NCBI GenBank assembly: GCA_964516435.1
Contig: CAZEZP010000013.1
Span: 1-41,845 of the forward strand
Source: HGW-17 sp964516435
GTDB taxonomy: Bacteria > Myxococcota_A > Polyangia > HGW-17
Reading direction: 5' to 3'
DNA: 41,845 bases
This document shows, piece by piece, positions 8,931-16,719 of the stretch. Within the stretch, counting starts at the first letter, position 1. Each line of letters starts with the position of its first letter. The notes beneath the pieces were generated by a model. It was not told the DNA's origin, did no database searches, and was given only the letters and a program-made list of their open reading frames with translations. The position numbers and the translations under genes are program-made.

Positions 8931-10330
8931 TCTCGGCCCCGGTGGACTGGCAATCGCTGGCCCTGTACCTGCGCTATGCGTACATTCCGGCACCCCATTC
9001 CGCGTACGAGGGCATCTTCAAGTTGCCGCCGGCTTCCTTCTGCGTGATTTCGCAGGAGGATTTCCAGCGCGCCCGGCTGCCGGCCCCGCGCACGTACTGG
9101 GATCTGGCGCAGGTGGCCGCGCGCGGGGTGGCGCATCCGTTTCCCGGTACGTTTACGGACGCCGTGGAGGAGGCGCACCGCCTGCTCTCGGACGCCGTGC
9201 GCATCCGCATGGAAGCCGACGTCCCGCTGGGAGTGTTCTTCTCGGGCGGCATCGATTCCACGCTGGTGGCGGCGCTCATGCAGGCGCAGAGCCCGCGGCC
9301 GGTGCGCACCTTCACCATCGGTTTCGAGGATCCCGGCTATGACGAGTCCGCCCACGCCCGCGCGATTGCCGCCCACCTGGGCACGGCGCACACGGAACTC
9401 GTCGCCACGCACGCCCAGGCCCGCGCGGTCATTCCGGAACTGGCGCGCATGTACGGCGAGCCGTTCGCGGATTCCTCGCAGATTCCCACGCACCTGTTGA
9501 GCCGCCTCACCCGGGAGCACGTGACCGTGGCGCTCTCCGGCGACGGCGGCGACGAGGTCTTTGGCGGCTACAACCGCTACGTGTTCGCCCCGCTGTGGTG
9601 GCGCTGGATTTCGCGCGTGCCGCATGCCCTGCGCGTCCGCTCGTCCAGCCTGGCCCTGTCCCGCGAGGCCGCCCTGCAGAAGGCGCTTTCGCTTCTGCGC
9701 TGCGCGCATCCATCCTTCTTCGACCACCGGCAGCCGGAGGTCAAACTGCACAAACTGTTCGTGGCCGCCGGTGCGCGGGATTTCCTGGATCTCTATCACC
9801 GCCTGACCTCCATGCATCCGGAGCCGGAACGCTTCTGCGATTTCGCGGTGGATCCATCCCGGGATCCCCACGCCGCCCGCCGGCTGCCGGCCGGATTCTC
9901 TCCCGTGCAGGCCATGCAGTTGTGGGACATGCAGACGTACCTGCCCGACGACATCCTGGTCAAGGTCGACCGCGCCACCATGGCGGCGTCTCTCGAGAGC
10001 CGCGCGCCGTACCTGGATCACCGGGTGGTGGAGTTCGCCTGGACGCTGCCGGATGCCTGGAAGATCCGCGGCTCCGATGGCAAGGTCATCCTGCGCGAAA
10101 TCCTGCGGCGCTACGTGCCCGAATCCCTGTGGCGCCGGCCCAAGACCGGTTTCGGCATTCCGCTGGAGCACTGGTACGGCCCCGGCGATCTGGATATTGT
10201 GCGCCTGGCTTCGGCGGGCCGCCTGCGCGCGGATGCCCTGCGCAACTTCGCGTCCAACTACCTGTCCACCTCGTTTGGCATGCTGTGGACGCTGAAAGTG
10301 TTGCAATTGTGGGTTGAATTTTATGGTTGA
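8417..10330 (+). CDS. asnB: Asparagine synthase-type glutamine amidotransferase, copy 1
   Basis: A 637-residue class II glutamine amidotransferase. Cys2 of MCGITGF is the N-terminal nucleophile; RHRGPDDEG, FNGEIYNH and DTETLV belong to the glutaminase domain (1 to about 200). The synthetase domain has the PP-loop SGGIDST (about 275-281), LSGDGGDEVFGGYNRY and KTGFGIPLE. The chemistry is ATP-dependent amide formation with ammonia from glutamine. In polysaccharide loci such homologues are thought to amidate a sugar carboxylate or another glycan substituent rather than make asparagine. GGGAG precedes the ATG, 3 bp after the previous stop. The first 514 bp are nearly identical to the second copy at 16206. 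The last ~40 bp are AT-rich, unlike the rest. Confidence 0.93.
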   Translation: MCGITGFWSVDTREKEGVARRMADALRHRGPDDEGVWVDDAAGIALSQRRLSIVDLSPAGHQPMFSRDGRFVLVFNGEIYNHADLRAQLPADFPWRGHSDTETLVEAVAAWGVEETLSRLNGMFAFAVWDRESRTLWLARDRMGEKPLYYGFCGSTFLFGSELGALRVHPAFSAPVDWQSLALYLRYAYIPAPHSAYEGIFKLPPASFCVISQEDFQRARLPAPRTYWDLAQVAARGVAHPFPGTFTDAVEEAHRLLSDAVRIRMEADVPLGVFFSGGIDSTLVAALMQAQSPRPVRTFTIGFEDPGYDESAHARAIAAHLGTAHTELVATHAQARAVIPELARMYGEPFADSSQIPTHLLSRLTREHVTVALSGDGGDEVFGGYNRYVFAPLWWRWISRVPHALRVRSSSLALSREAALQKALSLLRCAHPSFFDHRQPEVKLHKLFVAAGARDFLDLYHRLTSMHPEPERFCDFAVDPSRDPHAARRLPAGFSPVQAMQLWDMQTYLPDDILVKVDRATMAASLESRAPYLDHRVVEFAWTLPDAWKIRGSDGKVILREILRRYVPESLWRRPKTGFGIPLEHWYGPGDLDIVRLASAGRLRADALRNFASNYLSTSFGMLWTLKVLQLWVEFYG

Positions 10331-10362
10331 ATGATTTTTTGATGATGAGATAATTGAGAAAG

Positions 10363-11448
10363 ATGAAGTTTTTATTTCTTACGCTTGGTGATCCGGTTGA
10401 AATTCCGGCTGATCGTTATCGTTACTACTATTACAATAAATATTTTTCGGATGCAGGGCATGACGTCCACTTCCTGCCTCTGGTATATCGCGGGTACATG
10501 CACGAGAAATCCAGGAAAAACGGATTGACGGCATCTGGCATGGTGAAACTTGCATCATCCTATGCCCGCCGTTTTCACGAACTCCTTTTGCATGTGCGTG
10601 AACATGATGCAGTCGTCCTGGCCAAGGAGGTCTTCAAACGTCTCCCGTATTTTCTCGACCAGTTCGCCCTGCGCGGCGTGCCGTACACCGTGGATTTCGA
10701 TGACAACCCGCAGCATGCCTATGAAACCAGCCGCCTGGCGCGGCTCTTGGCGGGCGGGGACAAGATTCGCCGGCTCGTCGAGAACGCCGCTGCCGTGACC
10801 GTGGGCAATCACTGGTATTTTTCCGAGTTTCCCCGCGGGCGCCTCGTCTACCAGCCCACGGTGGTGGACGTGGAGCGATATCCGGTGCGCGCCGATCACG
10901 AGGCCGCCATTCCCCGCCTGGTCTGGATCGGCTCCTATTCGACCCAGAAGTATCTCGATGCCCTCAAGCCGGTGCTGCGCCGCCTGGCGCGCCTGCAGCC
11001 GTATCATCTGCGCGTCATCGGCGTGAACTTCTCGGACCCGGAAATCCCGTACGAGAACGTTCCCTGGAGCGAAGACACCGAGGCGCATTCCATTCATGAA
11101 TGCCACATCGGCATCATGCCGCTGGCCGACACCTACTGGGAGAAGGGCAAGTGCGGCTTCAAGCTCATCCAGTACATGGCCTGCGGCCTGCCCGTCGTGG
11201 CCTCGCCGGCCCCGGCCAACGAGGAAATCGTGCAGCACGGGGAAAACGGCTTCATCGCCCGCACGGACGACGAATGGGTGGATTTTCTGCGCCGGCTTCT
11301 GCAGGATGTCCCGCTGCGCGCCCGCATGGGGGCGCTTTCGCGCCGCATCGTGGAGGAGCGCTACAGTTACCAGGTCTGGGGCCCGCGCTACGTGAACCTG
11401 CTCGAACGGGTGGGGCGAGGCGAGGAAATCCCCCGGGAACAGGTGTGA
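10363..11448 (+). CDS. GT4-like glycosyltransferase
   Basis: About 361 residues with GT-B architecture. The N-terminal part begins MKFLFLTLGDP and contains YTVDFDDNPQHAYET; the C-terminal donor half has RLVWIGSYSTQKYLDAL (about 186-202), VPWSEDTEAHSIHECHIGIMP and KCGFKLIQYMACGLPVVASP (about 263-282), the usual donor-site region with F-K-x-IQYMA replacing E-x7-E. It should add one residue of the repeat unit from a nucleotide-sugar in the cytoplasm. I prefer the ATG at 10363; a TTG 9 nt earlier is possible. The 5' 200 bp are AT-richer than the rest, continuing the low-GC end of asnB copy 1. RfbC starts 3 bp after its stop. Confidence 0.85.
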   Translation: MKFLFLTLGDPVEIPADRYRYYYYNKYFSDAGHDVHFLPLVYRGYMHEKSRKNGLTASGMVKLASSYARRFHELLLHVREHDAVVLAKEVFKRLPYFLDQFALRGVPYTVDFDDNPQHAYETSRLARLLAGGDKIRRLVENAAAVTVGNHWYFSEFPRGRLVYQPTVVDVERYPVRADHEAAIPRLVWIGSYSTQKYLDALKPVLRRLARLQPYHLRVIGVNFSDPEIPYENVPWSEDTEAHSIHECHIGIMPLADTYWEKGKCGFKLIQYMACGLPVVASPAPANEEIVQHGENGFIARTDDEWVDFLRRLLQDVPLRARMGALSRRIVEERYSYQVWGPRYVNLLERVGRGEEIPREQV

Positions 11449-11451
11449 ATC

Positions 11452-12024
11452 ATGGCAAAATGGGACGTACAGCCGACTACCATCGAGGGTCTGCGCATCA
11501 TCGTGCCCGCGGTCTGGACCGATGACCGCGGCGCGTTCTGCGAGGTGTTCCACCGGCGCGATTTCGAGGAACTGGGGCTTCCCGTGGAATTCGTCCAGGA
11601 AAACCAGTCCGTTTCCCGCCGCGGTGTGGTGCGCGGCCTGCATTTCCAGACGCAGCATCCGCAGGGCAAACTCGTGCGCGTGGCCCATGGCCGCGTGTGG
11701 GACGTAGCCGTGGATCTGCGCCCCGAAAGCCCCACGTTCGGGAAGTCCTTCTGCATCGAACTGTCCGCCGAAAACGGCCGCATGCTCTATATCCCGGAGC
11801 GCTTCGCCCACGGTTTCGCGAGCCTCGAGGAACACACGCTGCTTCTGTATTCCTGCACCGACTACTATTATCCGCAGTTCGATTCGGGCATCCGCTGGGA
11901 CGACCCGGATCTGCATGTGGACTGGTCCCTGGCGCGGTTCGGCATTGACAACCCCATCCTTTCGGGCAAGGATTCCCGGCTGCCATCGTTTCAGGACTTT
12001 CTGTCCTGCGGAGTGTACCGATGA
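11452..12024 (+). CDS. rfbC: dTDP-4-dehydrorhamnose 3,5-epimerase
   Basis: A 190-residue cupin-fold enzyme converting dTDP-4-keto-6-deoxyglucose to the L-lyxo 4-ketosugar, third step of dTDP-L-rhamnose synthesis. Diagnostic stretches: VQENQSVSRRGVVRGLHFQ (about 43-61, with the catalytic His), KLVRVAHGRVWDVAVDLR, YIPERFAHGF (about 109-118) and the aromatic SCTDYYYPQFDSGIRW region, which holds the catalytic Tyr. Length matches the family. AGGTG precedes the ATG, 3 bp after the glycosyltransferase stop, and its last codons overlap the rfbD start by ATGA, so the two are translationally coupled. Its substrate comes from RfbA/RfbB, which here are encoded 13 kb away on the opposite strand. Confidence 0.96.
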   Translation: MAKWDVQPTTIEGLRIIVPAVWTDDRGAFCEVFHRRDFEELGLPVEFVQENQSVSRRGVVRGLHFQTQHPQGKLVRVAHGRVWDVAVDLRPESPTFGKSFCIELSAENGRMLYIPERFAHGFASLEEHTLLLYSCTDYYYPQFDSGIRWDDPDLHVDWSLARFGIDNPILSGKDSRLPSFQDFLSCGVYR

Positions 12025-12872
12025 TTCTGATTACGGGTGCCGATGGCCAGTTGGGCCGCGAATTCCAGGAATTTTTCCATGCCCGCGGAATCTCCTTCCT
12101 CGCCACCGACCGCGGGCAACTGGACATCACCGATGCCGGCGCCGTCGGGCGGTTCCTGGAAAATCTTCCGCAACTCTCCGGCATCCTCAACTGCGCCGCG
12201 TACAACGACGTCGACCGGGCCGAGACCGAGCGCGACGCCTGCGCCCGCCTGAATGCCGATGCCCCGGCGCTTCTGGCCGCGGCGGCACGGGAACGGGGCG
12301 TGCCGTTCGTGACCTATTCCACGGATTTCGTGTTCGATGGCGCCAAGGGCGCACCCTACACGGAAGAAGATCCTCCGAATCCGCTCTCCCACTATGCCCG
12401 CACCAAACTGGAAGGGGAGCGGCGCGTGCTGGCTGCATATCCCGAGGCGCTGGTGATTCGCACCTCCTGGCTGTTTGGCCGGCACGGGCGGAATTTCGTG
12501 CGGGGGGTTTTGCAACTGTTCGGGACCCGCACGGAAATCCGCATGGTGGCCGACCAGGTTTCGGCTCCCACGTACACGGGCGATTTGGCGGAAGCCACGT
12601 GGCGGCTGCTGCAGGTCCGGCAATGCGGCATCTTCCACGTATCCAATGCCGGTGTCGTTTCCAAGTACGATTTCGCGCGGGCGATCGCGGATGCCGCCGG
12701 CTGGCAGGGAAAACTGATTCCCATCACGAGCGGTGAGTTCCCGGCGGCGGCCCGCCGTCCGGCGTTCAGCAAACTGGCGACCGGCAAACTGGAGAACTGC
12801 ATCCGCTGGCCGATGCCCCCCTGGCAGCCCCGCCTGCAGGATGTCGTGCGCGGATGGTGCCAGGAAAGATGA
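12021..12872 (+). CDS. rfbD: dTDP-4-dehydrorhamnose reductase
   Basis: A 283-residue extended SDR that reduces the 4-keto sugar with NAD(P)H to dTDP-L-rhamnose. The Gly motif is ITGADGQLGREF (4-15), the family signature NCAAYNDVDRAE (about 54-65) is present, followed by STDFVFDG and the catalytic YARTK (about 127-131). Late motifs DQVSAPTYTGDLA and GIFHVSNAG are typical of RmlD. The start overlaps the rfbC stop by 4 nt. The following glycosyltransferase starts 8 bp after the stop. With RfbC it implies that L-rhamnose is part of the glycan. Confidence 0.96.
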   Translation: MILITGADGQLGREFQEFFHARGISFLATDRGQLDITDAGAVGRFLENLPQLSGILNCAAYNDVDRAETERDACARLNADAPALLAAAARERGVPFVTYSTDFVFDGAKGAPYTEEDPPNPLSHYARTKLEGERRVLAAYPEALVIRTSWLFGRHGRNFVRGVLQLFGTRTEIRMVADQVSAPTYTGDLAEATWRLLQVRQCGIFHVSNAGVVSKYDFARAIADAAGWQGKLIPITSGEFPAAARRPAFSKLATGKLENCIRWPMPPWQPRLQDVVRGWCQER

Positions 12873-12879
12873 AGGAAAA

Positions 12880-14070
12880 ATGCCCGGTGTTCTGTACATT
12901 TCCTACGACGGCATGATGGAACCCCTGGGACAGTCCCAGGTGCTGGCGTATCTCAAGCGTCTGGCCTCGGATTTTCCGATTCATTTGGTGAGTTTCGAGA
13001 AAGAGCGCGACTGGGCCCGTGTTTCCGAGCGCGAAAAACTGGCACAGGAAATCGCTGCGGCCGGCATCGTGTGGCATCCCCTGCGCTATCACAAGTCGCC
13101 ATCGGCACCGGCCACGGCATTCGACGTGGCACAGGGTATCGTGCTGGGCACGCAACTGGTCAGGCGCCACAAGTTGAGTATTGTGCATGCGCGCAGTTAC
13201 GTGCCGGCGCTCATGGCCATGGAAATCAAGAAACTCACGGGAGCGAAATTCATTTTCGACATGCGGGGATTCTGGGCGGATGAACGTGTCGACGCGGGAC
13301 TCTGGCGGCGTGACGGGGCCATGTATCGCACGGCCAAGTGGTTCGAGCGCCAGTTTTTCCTGAATGCGGATCACGTGGTGTCGCTTACGCATGCGGCCAT
13401 TCGGGAAATGCAGAAATTTCCCTATCTGCAGGAGCGCTTTCCGCCATATTCCGTCATTCCCACGTGTGCAGACCTGGACCGCTTCAAGCCTGCCGACCCG
13501 GAATCCCGGAAAAATCGCCCATTTACCATCGGGTACGTGGGGACCGTCAGTGGGTGGTATCTTTGGGAACACACCGTCAGATGTTTCCAGTTGTTTCTGG
13601 AAGCAAGACCGGATGTCCGTTTTCTCATCGTGAACCGTAATGAACACGACTTCATCAAAAGGCATCTGGCGGAAGCACGGATTCCAGAAAGTTCATTCGA
13701 TTTGGTGGAATCCTCGTATTCACAAATGCCGCAATGGATTTCCAGAATGGATGCAACAGTATTTTTTATTCGGCCATCCTGGTCCAAGAAAGCTTCCAGT
13801 CCCACGAAACTGGGTGAATTTCTGGGATGCGGCGTGCCATGCCTGGTAAATTCCGGGGTAGGCGACATGGACGAAGTGGTTGCTTCCGGCCAGGCTGGAT
13901 TCGTTATCAATGATTTTGATGACCCGTCTTTACGTGAAGGCATTGTGAAATTGATGCATTTTGCGGAAAATCCACTTGTTGCAGCGCGTTGTCGTGACGT
14001 GGCCGTGAGTCATTTTTCTTTGGAAAGTGGAATAAGATCGTACATGGAAGCATATTCACATTTGAACTGA
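12880..14070 (+). CDS. GT4-type glycosyltransferase
   Basis: A 396-residue GT-B protein. It starts MPGVLYISYDGMMEPLGQSQ, a very typical opening for this branch (acceptor-domain loop), and has VHARSYVPALMAMEI and FIFDMRGFWADERV in the N-terminal half and TIGYVGTVSGWYLW plus SPTKLGEFLGCGVPCLVNS (about 307-325) in the donor half. The ATG at 12880 has GAAGGAAAA in front; the in-frame upstream extension overlaps rfbD out of frame and is rejected. GC content falls from about 13530 onward, in the middle of the gene, and stays low until 16200, so the 3' half may have a different history from the 5' half. Sugar specificity is unknown. Confidence 0.88.
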   Translation: MPGVLYISYDGMMEPLGQSQVLAYLKRLASDFPIHLVSFEKERDWARVSEREKLAQEIAAAGIVWHPLRYHKSPSAPATAFDVAQGIVLGTQLVRRHKLSIVHARSYVPALMAMEIKKLTGAKFIFDMRGFWADERVDAGLWRRDGAMYRTAKWFERQFFLNADHVVSLTHAAIREMQKFPYLQERFPPYSVIPTCADLDRFKPADPESRKNRPFTIGYVGTVSGWYLWEHTVRCFQLFLEARPDVRFLIVNRNEHDFIKRHLAEARIPESSFDLVESSYSQMPQWISRMDATVFFIRPSWSKKASSPTKLGEFLGCGVPCLVNSGVGDMDEVVASGQAGFVINDFDDPSLREGIVKLMHFAENPLVAARCRDVAVSHFSLESGIRSYMEAYSHLN

Positions 14071-14079
14071 GTATAAATC

Positions 14080-15186
14080 ATGCCGGATAAACGGATTGCC
14101 ATTGTCATTACGGATTTGCGAGGTGGAGGGGCGGAGCGGGTCATGCTCAACCTGGCCAATGGGCTGGTGCAGAATGGCTATGCAGTAGATATGGTTCTGC
14201 TGCAGAAGCGGGGCGAACTGATTCCGGATCTTTTGCCAGAAATCAATATCGTGGATTTGGGTACCTTGCGGTACCGGTTCATGATCCTTTCCTTTTCAAA
14301 GTATCTGAAGCGACATCGCCCAGATGTCGTGATCGCCAACATGTGGCCAATTACCGTTGCGTGTGTGATCGCCTGCAAGTGGATTGTGCGCGCATCCTGC
14401 AAACTGATTCTGGTCGAACACACGACGTGGTCGCAGGCAGAGTTGATAACGAACAGGATCAAGAGAAATATTATCAGCAACACCATGCATTTCTTTTATC
14501 CAATGGCGGAAACGATTGTGCATGTGTCAAAGGCGGCCGCCTATGATCTGGCAGAATTTGCCAGGTTAGACAGGAACAAGATTACTGTCATTTACAATGG
14601 AATAGAACTGCATGTCCAGGAGCCGGAAAGTTCATCTTCCTTTTTTTCTTCCGTGTCGGGGTGGGTGAATGGACCCCACAGGAAAATACTGGCGGTGGGA
14701 ACACTCAAGAAGGTCAAGAATTATCCCCTGCTTTTAGAGGCGTTTGCGCTTCTACGGAAGAAAATGAATGTCCGCCTTTTGATTTTGGGAGAAGGAGATG
14801 AGCGTGGGCGGATGGAGCAGATCATCGCGGAAAAGAATTTAAAAGATGATGTTTACCTGCCGGGTTTTTTCAAGGAACCACGATGGTTTTACAGGCATGC
14901 GGATTTGTTCGTTCTGTCTTCTTACTGTGAAGGGCTTCCTACGGTCATGATCGAAGCTCTTGCGGAAGGCGTGCCCGTGGTGAGCACTGACTGTCCATCG
15001 GGGCCGAGGGAAATACTGGAAAATGGCGAATATGGCATCCTGGTGGATTCCTATGACCCCCGAGATTTGGCAGATGCCATGGAAAAATCGCTACAAACTG
15101 AGCATGATGTGCAAAAACTCAAAAGTCGTGCCTATGATTTTTCTGTAGAAAAATTTGTTAAAAAGTATATTAATTTGATAGAGTAG
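14080..15186 (+). CDS. GT4-type glycosyltransferase
   Basis: A 368-residue classical GT4 enzyme. RGGGAERVMLNLANGL (about 11-26) is the acceptor-side Gly-rich loop, KKVKNYPLLLEAF and LLILGEGDERGRME mark the donor domain, and EGLPTVMIEALAEGVPVV (about 288-305) contains the E-x7-E donor motif. It would add a hexose-type residue to the lipid-linked repeat unit. GC content is clearly lower than that of rfbC/rfbD, a sign of separate origin. It starts 9 bp after the previous gene and the next starts 3 bp after its stop. Ribosome-binding site is weak, as expected for coupled translation. Confidence 0.9.
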   Translation: MPDKRIAIVITDLRGGGAERVMLNLANGLVQNGYAVDMVLLQKRGELIPDLLPEINIVDLGTLRYRFMILSFSKYLKRHRPDVVIANMWPITVACVIACKWIVRASCKLILVEHTTWSQAELITNRIKRNIISNTMHFFYPMAETIVHVSKAAAYDLAEFARLDRNKITVIYNGIELHVQEPESSSSFFSSVSGWVNGPHRKILAVGTLKKVKNYPLLLEAFALLRKKMNVRLLILGEGDERGRMEQIIAEKNLKDDVYLPGFFKEPRWFYRHADLFVLSSYCEGLPTVMIEALAEGVPVVSTDCPSGPREILENGEYGILVDSYDPRDLADAMEKSLQTEHDVQKLKSRAYDFSVEKFVKKYINLIE

Positions 15187-15189
15187 ATT

Positions 15190-16185
15190 ATGTCTAAAAA
15201 AATAAAAATTGAAAAACCATTGGTGTCATTTGTCATTTTTGGTTACAATCATGAAAAGTATATAATAGATGCAATTCATGGTGCTTTTTCCCAGACTTAC
15301 AGTCCTTTGGAGATAATTATTTCTGATGATTTTTCTTCTGACAAAACATTTTATTATATGAAAACAGAGGTTGAAAAATATAAGGGTAGCCATAAGGTTG
15401 TTCTTCGAAAAAATTATAAAAATCTTGGAACTAATCTACACATAAATGAAGTGTTGAAAATAGCCAATGGGGAACTACTGATTTTTGCTGCTGGAGATGA
15501 TATTTCTGTGCCTGAACGAACAGAAAAAATAGTTCAAAAGTGGCTTGATTCGGGAAGAGAAAAATATGTATGCCTTGCAAGTAATTATTACTATTATGAC
15601 GATGCAACTCAGAAAAAGTTTTTTAAAAAAGAAAGGGAAGATGCTATAGTTTTGCTGAGTGATTATTTTGCAAAAAAAATGAATTTATCATTGATGCGAG
15701 GGGCGACAGGCGCATATACTAGAGAATTGCTACAAATAAGAGAGTTACCTTATGGATTGGTAGAAGATCGAGTTTTGTCTTTTCGCGCATTACTTTTAGG
15801 AAAAATATTGTATATAGAAGAACCTCTTGTGCTTTATCGTGTACATGAAAACAGTTTTTCTGGTAAATATAATAAATCAAATTCAGTATATTTTCAAAAT
15901 TTTATACGAGAGATGATTGTTTCAGATTTAATAATTTTAGAAGAATATTTGCTTTTTTCATCAAAAATAAAAAATAAAGAATTAAAAATAATTCTTAGCC
16001 ATATCAATCAGTTAACAAATTTAATTGATTTTGGCCAGAGAGGGCTTATTGGTAAGGTTCATGCATTCCAGTCCTATCCTCCTTTTTCTAATATAAAAGA
16101 TAAATTATTTTTTTGGTTAAATTATTATGAGTTACAGGATAGTTATATATATAGTTTTTTGAGAAAAGTTAAATCTTTTTTTTAA
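15190..16185 (+). CDS. AT-rich GT2-family glycosyltransferase
   Basis: A 331-residue GT-A enzyme. VSFVIFGYNHEKYI (about 11-24), the nucleotide-binding ISDDFSSD (about 45-52) and DxD-like AAGDDIS (about 100-106) identify family 2; SLMRGATGAYTRELL (about 166-180) and the ED in VEDRVLSF follow at the usual spacing for the acceptor and catalytic region. No membrane helices. Base composition is extreme for this genome: sampled 60-bp lines give 22-33% GC, with AAA, ATA and AAT codons dominating, against 70% or more in the following gene. This is strong evidence of recent horizontal transfer from an AT-rich donor. It sits between a moderately AT-rich GT4 and the GC-rich asnB copy 2. Confidence 0.9.
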   Translation: MSKKIKIEKPLVSFVIFGYNHEKYIIDAIHGAFSQTYSPLEIIISDDFSSDKTFYYMKTEVEKYKGSHKVVLRKNYKNLGTNLHINEVLKIANGELLIFAAGDDISVPERTEKIVQKWLDSGREKYVCLASNYYYYDDATQKKFFKKEREDAIVLLSDYFAKKMNLSLMRGATGAYTRELLQIRELPYGLVEDRVLSFRALLLGKILYIEEPLVLYRVHENSFSGKYNKSNSVYFQNFIREMIVSDLIILEEYLLFSSKIKNKELKIILSHINQLTNLIDFGQRGLIGKVHAFQSYPPFSNIKDKLFFWLNYYELQDSYIYSFLRKVKSFF

Positions 16186-16205
16186 ATAAGATGGATTAAG
16201 TAGTC

Positions 16206-16719
16206 ATGTGCGGAATTGCGGGATTCTGGTCGGTCGACACGCGGGAGAAGGAAGCCGCCGCGCGGCGCATGGCGGATGCGCTTCGCCACCGCGGGCCGGA
16301 TGACGAGGGCGTGTGGGTGGACGATGCCGCGGGCATCGCGCTCTCCCAGCGCCGGCTCTCCATCGTGGATCTCTCGCCAGCGGGGCATCAGCCCATGCTT
16401 TCGCGCGATGGGCGCTTCGTGCTGGTGTTCAACGGAGAAATCTACAATCACGCGGATTTGCGTGCGCAGTTGCCGGGGGATTTTCCGTGGCGGGGGCATT
16501 CGGACACGGAGACGCTGGTGGAGGCGATCGCGGCGTGGGGCGTGGAAGCGACGCTTTCGCGGCTCAACGGGATGTTCGCGTTCGCGGTCTGGGACCGGGA
16601 ACTCCGCACGCTCTGGCTTGCGCGCGACCGCATGGGGGAGAAGCCCCTGTACTACGGCTCTTGCGGCTCCACGTTCCTTTTCGGCTCCGAACTCAAGGCG
16701 CTTCGCGCCCATCCGGCGT
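16206..16719 (+). repeat. Near-identical 5' segment shared with the first asnB
   Basis: Partner of 8417-8930. Direct orientation, spacing about 7.8 kb. Homologous recombination between the two copies would delete genes 10363-16185, that is three GT4s, rfbC, rfbD and the GT2. Confidence 0.85.

Noticed and set aside
7988..10306. 772-codon minus-strand frame opposite asnB copy 1, with a similar 501-codon frame at 16182-17687
   Set aside because: Their similarity to each other only reflects the shared DNA of the two asnB genes. No start signals or domains.
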